Shown piece after piece: positions 7,933 to 18,197 of a stretch of 64,000 bases of DNA; position 1 is the stretch's first letter, and the number at the start of each line of letters is the position of its first letter. The DNA is from Bryopsis sp. KO-2023 (taxonomy: Eukaryota; Chlorophyta; Ulvophyceae; Bryopsidales; Bryopsidaceae): NCBI GenBank assembly GCA_030272585.1, contig BSYQ01000012.1, positions 2,418,001 through 2,482,000 on the forward strand, in the 5' to 3' direction. The position numbers and the translations under genes are program-made. The notes beneath the pieces were generated by a model. It searched no databases. It saw only the letters and a program-made list of their open reading frames with translations, and was not told the DNA's origin.

Positions 7933-8522
7933 CGAGGAGCAGCTCAGAGTGCCAAGGGGAGAAAAAGGGGGAAGAAGAAAAAAAAAAAAAAGGGGTGTGA
8001 GTTATTGTTTTTGTTTTATCTTTTTCTGTGAGATTCAGGCCTACTGAGAGGCATTTTTCTATTTGAGTTCAGGCCTAACTGAGAGGCATTTTTCCAGGGA
8101 GTGAATATGGGTGTGGTTTGTTTTTCTGACTATTTGCTACACACTTGCAATACATGAGTGTGTTCTGTTATTTCTGTTTGGTATTTTGGGTATTCAGGCC
8201 CATTGGTTGTTTTCTTTTCAAACATTCAGATTCACTGATGTTGGGTTCAGTTGGGGAACATTTTCATGGACTGGGTCTGTGAGTGTTGGTTCTTTTTTTT
8301 GTGTGGATATTAACTCTGGACCTGAGTTTTCAGTTTTTCAGTTTTCAGTTTGGTGGATTACAAGGGCAGAATACCAAGGGGTTATTTGGGAAACATTTTT
8401 GAACAAACTATTTTGGTTTAAAGGTTTTTGTTTGATTGTATGTATGAGTGTGACCTTTGCTATGGTTCCTTTCGTTGAGTCCCAGGCCTTCGGGTCGAAG
8501 GCTCGGCGGGGGGGGGAGTGGT
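7933..8522 (+). other. 3' untranslated region and polypurine tract of the chromovirus
   Basis: No gene. TTCAGGCCTA-(A)CTGAGAGGCATTTTTC occurs twice (about 8035-8060 and 8068-8094). The stretch ends in a G-rich tract GGCGGGGGGGGGAGTGG (8504-8520), and GGGGAGTGG also precedes the U3 border of nested element 2, so it is read as the polypurine tract. Confidence 0.5.
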
Positions 8523-8673
8523 TGATATGAACCTGGTTCAGCTCAGGCCGAACAGGTCCCCAGTCAGACCCAGGAGCACTCGGTGCGGTTCTGTAGAATC
8601 GCATCGATGCGACTGACTCTCTGATGACTCAGACTCAGGACGGACAAGTCCTGGCCATTGACATGGCCGCGGG
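8523..8673 (+). repeat. Chromovirus 3' LTR, left part
   Basis: Starts TGATATGAACC after the purine tract and is cut at 8673 by nested element 2 (target duplication CGCGGG, 8668-8673 and 17395-17400). It resumes at 17401. Confidence 0.5.
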
Positions 8674-9276
8674 TGTAGCCCCCAACCACGTCGCCTCGAC
8701 CGATTTCGTCACACTGGCCAGGGCCAGAGTGCTGTCGAGTAGAGGGGAGGTAGTTAGGGCAGTCTTACAAGGTTTGAGTGGGGATTACAGTCACCCAGGG
8801 CAGTCCTGCCATAGCAGTCCCACCACAGCCTAGAGGTAGCAGTTCAGCTACAAGGTTGACTAGGTTGGACAGTCCTAGGGATTGGTACTGAGGGAGTGAG
8901 TGGACTTAGGGTGGTTAGAAAGATCAGTTAGGCTTGATGGGTTAGGTTGTCTTAATCAGTAGGTGGGATCCTAGGCGATCAATGGGACAAGGGTGAGTCA
9001 GGCTGCAGCCTATTTAAATGGCTGATCTTAGGGTATTGTACTTCTTGGTGCGGAACTTCTGGTTTAGGTTCTTGTGTTTTGTTCGAGTGTGGACCTTTTG
9101 ATTGTTGTAAGAAAGCTTTTGAGAAGAGACCTGAGTAAAGTGCCTTGCAAAGGCCGTGTGATCAAGTTCAAGAGGGGCTGTCCCCACTTCTGCCGTTCCA
9201 GTTCTGCAGAAACGCCACCACAACCGTTAAGTACGGCTGCAGGGGTGACCCCAGCGGTCAAGGCGACGCCATTTGT
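8674..9276 (+). repeat. 5' LTR of nested element 2
   Basis: Begins TGTAGCCCCCAACCACGTCG. A TATA-like TATTTAAAT is at about 9010. It ends CATTTGT, directly before TGGTTTCGGAGCC (primer-binding site, 9277-9289). The 3' LTR has GGTTACA after the same CATTTGT. Confidence 0.85.
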
Positions 9277-9983
9277 TGGTTTCGGAGCCCAGGCGCGCAC
9301 ACTTTTTAGCTGTGCTGCAGCAGACGTGCACTCCGGCTCTGGCAGTCGCTATACGTGGGCAGTCTGGACGAGCAAGGCCTGAGAGTAGAAAAAGAAGCGG
9401 AGTAACCTCTTGCAAGAGTGAAGAGAAGGACCCACAGGGGTGGATACGTTTCAAAAGGGTACAAGGTCGAGCTTGGGTCGCTCACAAGGGTAAAGAGAAG
9501 GCGAAAAAGCTTTGTGGGTTTCGGGATCTTGTGGGATCTTAACCTAAGGTTAGGTCAGAACTGCTGTTGGGTCGCTTTTGTCTTGTTTGGGCTGCAACAA
9601 GGTCGAGAACGAATACAAGAAAGAGTGACGAGCTGCATAAGCTGGAAAAAGAAGCAAGGGCAGCACTTGTCCGAGGTTTGGAGGAGAACAAAGGGTAAAA
9701 GAGAAGGATCACGACCAGAAGGGAGACTTGCCACTCAGATCTGTGGCGGCGTTGAAGGAAAAAGAAGATCTTGACGGAAAAAGTGAACGAGGAAGAAGAA
9801 CCAAACGAGGAAGAGAGCCTTGGTGGTGCAGAAGGAGTGGACGTTGAGGTTTCTGAGGCACAAGGAAGTGTTGGTGCTTTTTCTGAGGCTGGTCTTGTTG
9901 ACGACGAAGGGGTGTTGAAGGAAGACTTTCTTGGCGGCTGGGATAACGAGGAAGTGAACGAGGTTGACGAGGAAGAGGTTGTG

Positions 9984-12900
9984 ATGGTCGAGAGTGTTCC
10001 TGAAGAACGTGAAGCAAGACAGGAAGACAGAGCTGCTGGAGACGAGGTTATGAGGGCAGAGGTAGACGACGAAGTGGGTGCTATCGTTAAAGAAGAAGAA
10101 GAGCAAGCAAGTGTTGACCCCATTGGAGGGGAGGTACCCGAAGGAAACCTCGTTGGCGTTACTGACCAAGGAGAAGCCGAGATTGTCCAAGAGGAAGAAG
10201 AGAGCAGTGTTGCTGCAAGGAACGGAGGAAATGGAGGCGCTACCGACAGGGCAGGCTCCGGAGGAACTGATTATCCTAATGCAGTCAGCCGGCGTGAAGG
10301 GAGTGTTGTGCATATTGAGCCAGGTTTTCCTGTTGACCCATCGGAGCCCTCGAGTTCCAGTTCCGACGAAGACAAACCTGAAGGGGAAAGAGACAAGAGG
10401 GAGACACCCTCTAGTTTCGAGGAAGAGCCTGTGCCCCCAGTACATCCACCACTGAACCCATTTGCCTTTGCTGCTAGTCTCCCCCATATTCCTCCAATTG
10501 TGCCACCTGGTCCAGTTGTTCCACCCGTTCCACCAAGACCTCCTGTTCCACCACCAGTTCGTCCACCGACTCCAGACAGAGGCGGCGCCATGATACATCC
10601 AGCAGAAGGACTTCCTAATCGGTTGACTAACACTCATTTACCCGCATTTACGGGTGCAGAGGCAGAAGATGTGGCCACCCGGTTACGTTCCTATGGGATC
10701 CTCGCTGAAGGCTCCGGCTGGAACGTACCCCCAGCAGTGCAGCCACACGAAGACGAGAGGATAGAGAGACTGGTCCGCTATACAGCCGGGGAGGCTCGGT
10801 CATGGGTTGACAATTGGATATCCAGACATCCAGCCCTTGAGGAAGGAGTGCCAAACCCATTGAGGACGTGGCAGAAGTTGCAAACGGACATGCTGGCCTG
10901 GTTTGGAGATGCCCCAGCAACACTAGTAGCCCATACCTTGGAGCAAAGCCGGAAGGGTGATGAAACAGTGGACGAGTATACATCCTTGCCATCCCAAGGG
11001 CAGCAACAAGTGGAAGCGAACAGAGTACCAGGCAATCCAGCCGTGGCAGATGGGTCCTTACTTCGATTGAACAAGGACGGAGCTCAGGGGGAGTTGACAC
11101 CCATACTTCATGCACCCATGGAGGATACTTTGGAGGGAGTCAGTGCCAGAGCCAGACAAGTTGAGAAGAGACAAGTGGACCCCAGTTCCACCCAGAAGGA
11201 AGTAACAGTCCCAGCAACCGAACTGATGGGAGAACTGCAGGAGCATGCAGCATTGGAGCCTGTTTTGGCAGAAGTGGGCGTTATGGATCGGAGAGTAAAT
11301 GGGCAAATTGACAGCCTAAGGAAGGAAATGCGTGATCACAAAATTGTGACGGACTCAAGACTTCGAGGAGTGGAGCAGCAAGTGAGAATATCTGGGCGGC
11401 AGTATAGCGAACTCAGGAGGATGATCTCTGCCTTGACGGAAAGGGTAGCAGATATGCGACAATCGGAAGAACCCGAGCTGGCAGGGGTGAGCCATGGCAT
11501 TACTGGAGACGGTGGAGTGGATCGAATACCTAACAATGGAGAAAGAGGCCGGGGAAACCACAGAGGAAGTGAATGGAGGAGAAGGAGTGGACGGATGGAC
11601 ATGAGCGAAGTCACATGTTGGCATTGCTTACGACTTGGACATTACAGAAGAAATTGTCCCAACCGGGTGCAGAGCTTCCAAGCAGAACTTGACGATGAGT
11701 TTATTATGGATTTCGAGCAGACCGACCCAGTGACAGCAGCCATGGAGGAACCAGAGGAAGTTCTGGCATCAATCTTGTACTCTGCTATGGATGTCAATAA
11801 CGGAGCAACGAACAGTGTCGAAGGAAGCAATGGAGGGACTCCGATGGATACCAGTCCAATACCCTCAGATCCGCAACCAACCACTGCAGAAGATGTTGAA
11901 ATGGAGGAACCGGAAGAAGAGCCAGACCCTGAAACAAAGAAAGAGCCAAAAGAGATTCCAAAGCAAGTGCCTGAACCAGAAGATGTGCCGAAGCCAGAAG
12001 ATGTGCCACAAGGATCCAAACCAGTTGTGACGCCGTCAGTGATGCGTAGACCGATGCAAGTACCATCGCCGAGAAATACCATGGCAAAGAAAAAGAAGAT
12101 GGTCAAGAAATCAACAATGGAGCCAAAGAAGAAGCGCATGTTTACTAAGGCGGAGGCCAAGAAGTTTGTGGAAGGACTGACGGCGGAAGTTTCCATGGCC
12201 AAACTCTGTCAACATCATCCGGAGCTGATTGATGCTTGGCTGAAAGCATTGAGGGTGCCCAAGGCAAAAGTCCCGGCAGTTACCACCATGGCAGGAGTGG
12301 ACAGGACAAGCACATTTGCAGTCACAACAGCCACAGCCAAAGTGATGGAAACTAAAGTGCCAGGAGCAATCATTGACACCGGAGCGAGTGCCTGTGTGAT
12401 ATCCAAACAACTCCTAGCACAAACGGGGTTAACACATCTAATGGAGGCACCAAGAGGGCGTTACCGGGACTGTAATGGACAGACTCGGCAGGCAGTAGGG
12501 TACATCCCCGCTCTACCTATTGCCCTTGGACAATGCAAGCAAATGGTACCGTGCCATGTAGTGGAGAACAAGCATTTGTCCCTAATCATTGGGACTCCAT
12601 GGTTGGCGAAAACTGGCACCGAGATCGACTACGGGCTCAAAAAGCTCACTCCATACGTGGCGGGACAGCGCATGGGTGGCGTGCCAATCGAGTTCATCCA
12701 ATCTGTAACGCCTGCAACTGCTGCAGTCGTCTCTGTCTACCAGACCCTCCGCCACATCGAAGAGCCCAGTCCTGCACCAGCCCAACCACCCTCTTCTACC
12801 GGGGAACTTTTGCAGCCGAACTCAAGGACAATTCATGATGGCCTGAACCAGCCCAACGCCGCCAATCGACGTCCACCGACCCTTCGGCTTACATACTACC

Positions 12901-13301
12901 AAGCAAGGGTGCTGCAAGAGTGCTACACCATGCGTCGGGAGAACGGGATGAGTGAGGCAGCAGCCTCACACCTCCACCAGCAAGAGATGGAGTTACTGGA
13001 TGCAAGAAGAGGGCACCATTTGAAAATACAAAAAGAGAACGAAGGGAGTTTGGAGGAAACACTGCAAAGGGAAGGAAAACAGGGGAGAAGGAATGGTGTA
13101 ACAGAGGAATACATGCGGAGGCGGGAGGCACTAAAACAACAAGAAAAGGAGGAGCTCAAAAAGCTTTTGGATTACTTCCGGGAGAGTGCACAAGTATGGA
13201 GACCGAAAGGAGTGCCTGCAGAAGGAGTGCCAGCAGCAACGGCCGCAACCGGAGGGAAAGGAGGGAGTGAGGTGATAAGCTATACCACTTCGGATTTTTG
13301 A
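9984..13301 (+). CDS. Gag-protease polyprotein, nested element 2
   Basis: The frame is open from about 9751, but the first ATG is near 9984. The protein has a very acidic N-terminal region, a proline-rich stretch (10490-10580, repeated PPVPP), a capsid-like domain (about 10610-11000), a coiled-coil segment, a CCHC zinc knuckle CWHCLRLGHYRRNC near 11614, a long acidic and basic linker, and an aspartic protease (IIDTGASACVIS near 12370, then LIIGTPWL). The C-terminal 150 residues are charged and helical. At roughly 1100 residues it is large for a Ty3-type Gag. The frame ends TTT TGA. Confidence 0.82.
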   Translation: MVESVPEEREARQEDRAAGDEVMRAEVDDEVGAIVKEEEEQASVDPIGGEVPEGNLVGVTDQGEAEIVQEEEESSVAARNGGNGGATDRAGSGGTDYPNAVSRREGSVVHIEPGFPVDPSEPSSSSSDEDKPEGERDKRETPSSFEEEPVPPVHPPLNPFAFAASLPHIPPIVPPGPVVPPVPPRPPVPPPVRPPTPDRGGAMIHPAEGLPNRLTNTHLPAFTGAEAEDVATRLRSYGILAEGSGWNVPPAVQPHEDERIERLVRYTAGEARSWVDNWISRHPALEEGVPNPLRTWQKLQTDMLAWFGDAPATLVAHTLEQSRKGDETVDEYTSLPSQGQQQVEANRVPGNPAVADGSLLRLNKDGAQGELTPILHAPMEDTLEGVSARARQVEKRQVDPSSTQKEVTVPATELMGELQEHAALEPVLAEVGVMDRRVNGQIDSLRKEMRDHKIVTDSRLRGVEQQVRISGRQYSELRRMISALTERVADMRQSEEPELAGVSHGITGDGGVDRIPNNGERGRGNHRGSEWRRRSGRMDMSEVTCWHCLRLGHYRRNCPNRVQSFQAELDDEFIMDFEQTDPVTAAMEEPEEVLASILYSAMDVNNGATNSVEGSNGGTPMDTSPIPSDPQPTTAEDVEMEEPEEEPDPETKKEPKEIPKQVPEPEDVPKPEDVPQGSKPVVTPSVMRRPMQVPSPRNTMAKKKKMVKKSTMEPKKKRMFTKAEAKKFVEGLTAEVSMAKLCQHHPELIDAWLKALRVPKAKVPAVTTMAGVDRTSTFAVTTATAKVMETKVPGAIIDTGASACVISKQLLAQTGLTHLMEAPRGRYRDCNGQTRQAVGYIPALPIALGQCKQMVPCHVVENKHLSLIIGTPWLAKTGTEIDYGLKKLTPYVAGQRMGGVPIEFIQSVTPATAAVVSVYQTLRHIEEPSPAPAQPPSSTGELLQPNSRTIHDGLNQPNAANRRPPTLRLTYYQARVLQECYTMRRENGMSEAAASHLHQQEMELLDARRGHHLKIQKENEGSLEETLQREGKQGRRNGVTEEYMRRREALKQQEKEELKKLLDYFRESAQVWRPKGVPAEGVPAATAATGGKGGSEVISYTTSDF
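13290..13301 (+). promoter_or_regulatory. Probable -1 frameshift site at gag/pol junction, element 2
   Basis: The Gag frame ends GAT TTT TGA. Five Ts let a tRNA on TTT slip one base back onto TTT, after which TTG AGT continues the pol frame. The pol frame is -1 relative to Gag, as in nested element 1. The short inverted repeat GTGG...CCAC follows within a few bases. Confidence 0.55.
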
Positions 13302-15313
13302 GTGGGCCGGCCACCGACGTCCTCCTTCGGCGACACCTGAAGGGGTGGCGAGAGTGGGTCGGTCCTGAGAGGAGAAATAAAAGGGGAAAGAGGAGAAGGA
13401 GGAGGGGCAAACGTGCGGGTAGGCGAGAACAGTGGCGTCGAGCAGGCAGGAGGATCAAGGAGCAGGAAGAGAGAATGCAACGCCAAACACAAGAGGTAGA
13501 AAGGGCCAGAAGTCTGTGGCCAGACTCATGGGCCATGCAGTGTTTGAACCATAGCAAAACAGTGGAAGCAGAAATTCTGGTGAGACAAGAGATAGAAGGA
13601 GAAGAAGAAAAGAAAAGAAGGGAAAATTCAAGGGAAGGGGAAGCAGCCGAAAAAGAATTGGGAAGAGAAAAGAAAGAAAAAGGAAGAAGAAAAGAAAAGT
13701 TTGGGTTGAAAGAAATGGGACAGACAGCAGTTCAGCTGCAGGAAAACCAGATTTGGGCAGGGGTGGTTCCCCTTGGGACTTCTGATGTAGAAAATAAAAC
13801 GTTTGCCACAGAAAAGGAAAGAGAAGAGGAAAAGGTGTCACTTAGAGAAAAACTAGAAGAACTGAAAATTAGTCCCCATCTTAACCCCCACCAAAGGAAG
13901 GAGCTGCTGGACCTTCTGCAGCAATACCCAGATGCCTGTGCTTGGTCCTCGGATCAAGTCGGGCAAACCAACATCCTCTACCACGAGATCCCCACCGGCG
14001 ATCATCCCCCCATCAGGCAGAACCCCTACAGGTTCAGTTTTGCGGAGAACCAGGTGGTAAAATCGGAGGTGGCGAGGATGCTCCTGGACGGAGTGGTGCG
14101 GAAGTCGAAGTCCCCATGGGCCTCACCGATCGTCCTAGTCCCAAAGCCAGATGGGTCGGTGCGGTTCTGCGTCGATTACCGCAAGCTTAACAAGGTGACC
14201 ACCCGGGATAGCTTTCCCCTCCCAAGGATAGAGGACGCGATCAACCAGTTTTCGGAGGCCAAATACTTTACCGCACTGGATCTGAGGTCGGGGTATTGGC
14301 AGGTCCGGATGAGCACCGCCTCCGCGGAGAAAACGGCCTTCATCACGCAGGAGGGACTATATGAATTCGTGGTGATGCCCTTCGGGCTCAGTAACGCCCC
14401 AGCGACCTTCCAGAGGATGATGAACGAGGTGCTAGGTCCAATGCTTTGGAAGGGAGTGATCGTGTACCTAGATGATATCATCATCTATGCGGAGACCTGG
14501 GAAAAGCATCAGGAGATCCTGGCAGAGGTGCTGCAGCGGTTGAAGGAGGCCAACCTGAGGATCAGCCCGAGGAAATCGGACTTCGGGTTTGAGGAGCTGC
14601 TCTATTTGGGCCACATCGTGGGGAAAGGGGAAATAAAAATGAACCCGAAGAAGGTAGCCACAGTGGAGATGCAGGAGCCACCGGTGGATGTGTCTACTCT
14701 GCGGTCCTTCCTGGGCCTTACTTCTTACTACAGGAGATTTGTGCGCGACTATGCAAGGATCGCTGCACCTCTGACGGAGTTGTTGAAGAAGGATGTGCCA
14801 TTTGAATGGAGGGAACGCCACCACCAAGCATTTGAGAGGCTGAAGAAAAGCATTACCGATCAACCAGTCCTGGCTCCACCACAGCCACACTTACCATACA
14901 TTCTGCAAACAGACTGGAGCAGCCAGGCTGTGGGGGCAGTACTCTGTCAGAAAGATGAGCAAGGGAGAGAGCATGTGGTGGCTTATGCCAGCAAAAGTCT
15001 CAATCTAGCTGAGAGAAACTATTCTGCAGTGGAGGGGGAGTGCCTGGCAGTGGTTTGGGCTTGCACCCTATTCAGGCCATACATTTATGGCACAGAATTT
15101 GTGCTGCAGACAGACCAGCGGGCGTTACAGTGGTTGATGACGGGTACCAAACTGACGGGGAAACTGATGAGGTGGGCACTCCGCCTACAGGAGTTTGATT
15201 TCAGGATTGAGTTCCGCGCTGGGAAAAGTAATGCAAATGCAGATGCACTGACAAGGCTTCCAGTTCCGCTGGACCATCCAATAGTCTGTGGTTCCGCAGC
15301 GCTTCGTCCATGA
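13298..15313 (+). CDS. Reverse transcriptase-RNase H, nested element 2
   Basis: A 671-residue frame with no ATG at its start, consistent with expression by frameshift. The first 190 residues are basic and charged. Canonical Ty3/gypsy RT follows: RFCVDYRKLNKVT, FTALDLRSGYWQV (catalytic Asp), FVVMPFGLSNAPATFQ, VIVYLDDIIIYA (catalytic DD), LYLGHIV, then LRSFLGLTSYYRRFV. RNase H shows ILQTDWSSQAVGAVL, AVEGECLAVVWA, LQTDQRALQWL and NANADALTRLP. The frame stops at 15311-15313, soon after RNase H, where integrase would normally continue. Confidence 0.9.
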   Translation: MSGPATDVLLRRHLKGWREWVGPERRNKRGKRRRRRGKRAGRREQWRRAGRRIKEQEERMQRQTQEVERARSLWPDSWAMQCLNHSKTVEAEILVRQEIEGEEEKKRRENSREGEAAEKELGREKKEKGRRKEKFGLKEMGQTAVQLQENQIWAGVVPLGTSDVENKTFATEKEREEEKVSLREKLEELKISPHLNPHQRKELLDLLQQYPDACAWSSDQVGQTNILYHEIPTGDHPPIRQNPYRFSFAENQVVKSEVARMLLDGVVRKSKSPWASPIVLVPKPDGSVRFCVDYRKLNKVTTRDSFPLPRIEDAINQFSEAKYFTALDLRSGYWQVRMSTASAEKTAFITQEGLYEFVVMPFGLSNAPATFQRMMNEVLGPMLWKGVIVYLDDIIIYAETWEKHQEILAEVLQRLKEANLRISPRKSDFGFEELLYLGHIVGKGEIKMNPKKVATVEMQEPPVDVSTLRSFLGLTSYYRRFVRDYARIAAPLTELLKKDVPFEWRERHHQAFERLKKSITDQPVLAPPQPHLPYILQTDWSSQAVGAVLCQKDEQGREHVVAYASKSLNLAERNYSAVEGECLAVVWACTLFRPYIYGTEFVLQTDQRALQWLMTGTKLTGKLMRWALRLQEFDFRIEFRAGKSNANADALTRLPVPLDHPIVCGSAALRP

Positions 15314-15639
15314 TTTACTATGGAACCCCAGATCAGAGCTGACAAGGTGCAACCATTGTTGTCCCAATGGAAGTACTCAACAGTGGTAGGGGACACTTGA
15401 ATTTTGTGAGGTTTTTGCATATTTCTTGCCTACCATTGTTGTTGCAAAAGATCAAGGGGGAAAAAGTGGATCAATGGATGGATAAGGATCAAATGAAATA
15501 TTTGGAAAGAAAGGATTTGCCTGCTGGGAGACAAGCTGAGGCAAAAGTGCACAGAAGAAGTCGACGATATTGAAGGGTAGCAGGAGATGCTCACCCACTC
15601 AAGTACTTGAGCAGAGAAAGAGAATGGCGACAGGTGCCA

Positions 15640-16075
15640 AATGAGGAACAACGATAGTCTGTGGTTCGAGATATCCACAGACAGAATGCGCACATCGGCG
15701 GGAGAGGATTAAGCCGGAAGAGTGCAGCAGCTGCACTGCAGCAAGAGTTATATATCAAAAGAGGAAGAGCAAGTGTGGCAGACGTGCCATAACTGCAGAG
15801 GGAGTCAGAAAGCGCCTAAGGAACTATATCCATTACGGCAGCATGGGAGAGAGAAAGCGCCTAAGGGACTACATCCATTACGGCAGCATATACCGTTGAG
15901 AGCTTGGGAGAGATTGGGAGTGGACCTCATCACCTTGCTTACAGCGGAGAGAGGAGAAAAAAAAGAAGTGGCAGAACTTCTACAGAAGCTGGGCGTTCAA
16001 CTAAGGAAAGGACGACCATACCATCCGGAGACCAATTGACAAGTGGTACGGATGGACCGTGAAATACAATATGGT
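15640..16075 (+). pseudogene. Decayed integrase remnant, nested element 2
   Basis: Fragments of a Ty3 integrase in shifting frames: a zinc-binding CHNCRGSQKAP, the DDE start (WERLGVDLI), then a jump straight to the region of the catalytic Glu (RPYHPETN), where a TGA replaces the expected next codon before QVVR. The central part with the second Asp is deleted. A 45 bp unit (15 codons, PLRQH-containing) is tandemly duplicated at about 15809-15898. The enzyme cannot be active. Confidence 0.75.
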
Positions 16076-16784
16076 ATTTTCTGGTTTCGTTTTGTTTCGT
16101 TTTGTTTTGTTTTTGTTTTGTTTGGTATTGCTGTATTTCTGCAGCAGCAGTGGGTGGGTTTTTATTTCGTTTTTGGTTCTACTTTGTTCTTGGATACTAT
16201 TTCTGCAGGAATAGTATTCAGTCAGTCGATAAAGAAAAGAACTTTTCTTTTGATACTTTTTGAGCTCAATAGAGAACTGGGGAAGAAAAAGGGGGGTAAA
16301 CAAGGGACAAACATGGACAAACTGGTCACTTTGACCTATAGGGGTGAAAGAACAGCTGATGGCTATGAGAAAAAAAAAGAAAGGGGGAACTGATTGAAGT
16401 ACAGCACCACTGGTTTACATTCGAGTGCTCTTTGAACAGTCCCGTTGGGTTCAAAGAACAGCTGATGGCTGTGATTAAGAAGAAAGGGGGGGACCTGTTT
16501 GAGGAACAACATTGTTAGTTCACATTTTGATATCCTTGGATAGTTTTGTTGTGGAAAAATAGTAACAGTGGGCACTTGTTTTGTGTTTCTGAGCACTACG
16601 TCTACAGACATAGTAGACAGTCAGGCAGTTAAGAGAAAGATTTTCTTGTTGATACTTTTTGGAAAAGGAAGTTCTGGGAACAACTAGCTAACACCTAAAG
16701 ACCAGGGACAGAAGAAGTTCAGTGGGGGAGGTTGAGTTTAACTTTTGGGGACAAAAGTCAAGGGAGGAGGGGAGTGGTTACAGC
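16076..16784 (+). other. 3' internal region and polypurine tract, element 2
   Basis: Non-coding and T- or A-rich. AAAGAACAGCTGATGGCT occurs near 16347 and again near 16455, each followed by a purine run. The polypurine tract AAGTCAAGGGAGGAGGGGAG lies at 16756-16775, followed by the palindrome GGTTACAGCTGTAACC (16776-16791) across the LTR border. Confidence 0.6.
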
Positions 16785-17394
16785 TGTAACCCCCAACCAC
16801 GTCGCCTCGACCGATTTCGTCACACTGGCCAGGGCCAGAGTGCTGTCGAGTAGAGGGGAGGTAGTTAGGGCAGTCTTACAAGGTTTGAGTGGGGATTACA
16901 GTCACCCAGGGCAGTCCTGCCATAGTAGTCCCACCACAGCCTAGAGGTAGCAGTTCAGCTACAAGGTTGACTAGGTTGGACAGTCCTAGGGATTGGTACT
17001 GAGGGAGTGAGTGGACTTAGGGTGGTTAGAAAGATCAGTTAGGCTTGATGGGTTAGGTTGTCTTAATCAGTAGGTGGGATCCTAGGCGATCAATGGGACA
17101 AGGGTGAGTCAGGCTGCAGCCTATTTAAATGGCTGATCTTAGGGTATTGTACTTCTTGGTGCGGAACTTCTGGTTTAGGTTCTTGTGTTTTGTTCGAGTG
17201 TGGACCTTTTGATTGTTGTAAGAAAGCTTTTGAGAAGAGACCTGAGTAAAGTGCCTTGCAAAGGCCGTGTGATCAAGTTCAAGAGGGGCTGTCCCCACTT
17301 CTGCCGTTCCAGTTCTGCAGAAACGCCACCACAACCGTTAAGTACGGCTGCAGGGGTGACCCCAGCGGTCAAGGCGACGCCATTTGTGGTTACA
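16785..17394 (+). repeat. 3' LTR of nested element 2
   Basis: Matches 8674-9276 with a few substitutions, then ends in GGTTACA (17388-17394), which the 5' LTR lacks. CGCGGG target duplication follows. Confidence 0.85.
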
Positions 17395-17400
17395 CGCGGG

Positions 17401-17748
17401 TCCTATCAAATCCACGGCTTAGATTCGCAGTACCACTCAGAGTTCCGCGTCCTGGAACAGATGGTGCCATCTGTCCAGACCGCGTACCGCTGAGTGCCTC
17501 ATGCATTATAGTCGGACAAGTGTCGTATGGCCAGAGAGGTTGAGACGCTCTGGACCATACAACTGGGATTGTACACAGCCTCAGGTTACAGGCTGTCAGG
17601 TTGGACTGAATACTTATTCGGACCAGACCTTCTTGTAAAACAACTTGGACTCGAAGAAAGACTTAGTCTCCCTCTTCCTGAACTGTAGTAAAAGCATCTT
17701 TATATCACTACACACTCGTACTGCAAAATGAGTGCGATCAACGTATCA
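17401..17748 (+). repeat. Chromovirus 3' LTR, right part (tentative end)
   Basis: Continues the LTR cut at 8673. Its right end is placed at CGTATCA (17742-17748) because this mirrors the TGATATG start and because strongly AT-rich, unique-looking DNA begins just after. The whole LTR would be about 499 bp. Confidence 0.45.
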
Positions 17749-18197
17749 AATCCTCTAATTGCCTTCCTTTCTTTTATTCATGAAAAATCTATATTTAATT
17801 AAAATGTTAAATAATATTTTTGATTTAAAGTAAACTTAAATACAAACAAGATAAAAAGTTTAAAAAAACGGCCTTGCGAAATGTGATCCTCTTAATTGAT
17901 GAATCACTTTATTCATCGAGGTGAGTGGATGATCACTAATCTAACAAATCTGAAGTTGATTTATTTCCGTGAAATTGGTTACTCCGTCGGTTTTGTTAAA
18001 AAACCCAGACTGCTCAGAGATGCCAACACCACCATCGCTAGAAAAGAAGGGTTCTTTTGAAGAAGGGTTGGCTGTTTTGCACTCAGAAAATTTTGCAAAC
18101 GGTTCCTTGTGCTTGTTGGGTCCCTCACCGTCGACCCCTGCCATCGTTCATCCCAGATTTCTTTTGACCGCACAAAAATTGTTGTGGACGCGCACGC
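17749..18197. other. AT-rich host DNA, no gene recognised
   Basis: A long AT-rich stretch (17770-17960) with many TAAA/TTTA runs, then an ORF on the plus strand (17969-18367) of 132 codons without recognisable motifs. Confidence 0.4.

Larger units (their letters stand above)
8674..17394 (+). mobile_element. Ty3/gypsy LTR retrotransposon with decayed integrase (nested element 2)
   Basis: An 8.7 kb element with 6 bp duplication CGCGGG on both sides. LTRs at 8674-9276 and 16785-17387 keep a constant 8111 bp offset with only a few substitutions (for example TGTAGCC against TGTAACC at the start), so insertion is recent. Gag-protease and RT-RNase H frames are intact. The integrase region is reduced to fragments. 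LTR ends and primer-binding site resemble those of nested element 1. Confidence 0.88.
1..17748 (+). mobile_element. Ty3/gypsy chromovirus, 3' portion, carrying three nested insertions
   Basis: Outermost element of the left part. Its 5' half lies outside the window. What remains is the integrase with chromodomain (3-542 and 5253-6224), a spacer holding a miniature transposon, an additional ORF (7015-7932), a purine tract (about 8503-8520) and a 3' LTR (8523-8673 plus 17401-17748). Removing the two LTR-element insertions with their 6 bp target duplications rejoins both the integrase frame and the LTR. The proposed right end (17748) rests on a TGATA/TATCA end pair and a sharp change to AT-rich DNA beyond it. 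The missing left LTR would settle this end. Confidence 0.75.

Noticed and set aside
9539-10637. Long minus-strand ORFs (194 and 300 codons) opposite Gag of element 2
   Set aside because: Shadow frames of a repetitive, acidic Gag sequence. The plus frame holds the capsid, zinc knuckle and protease.
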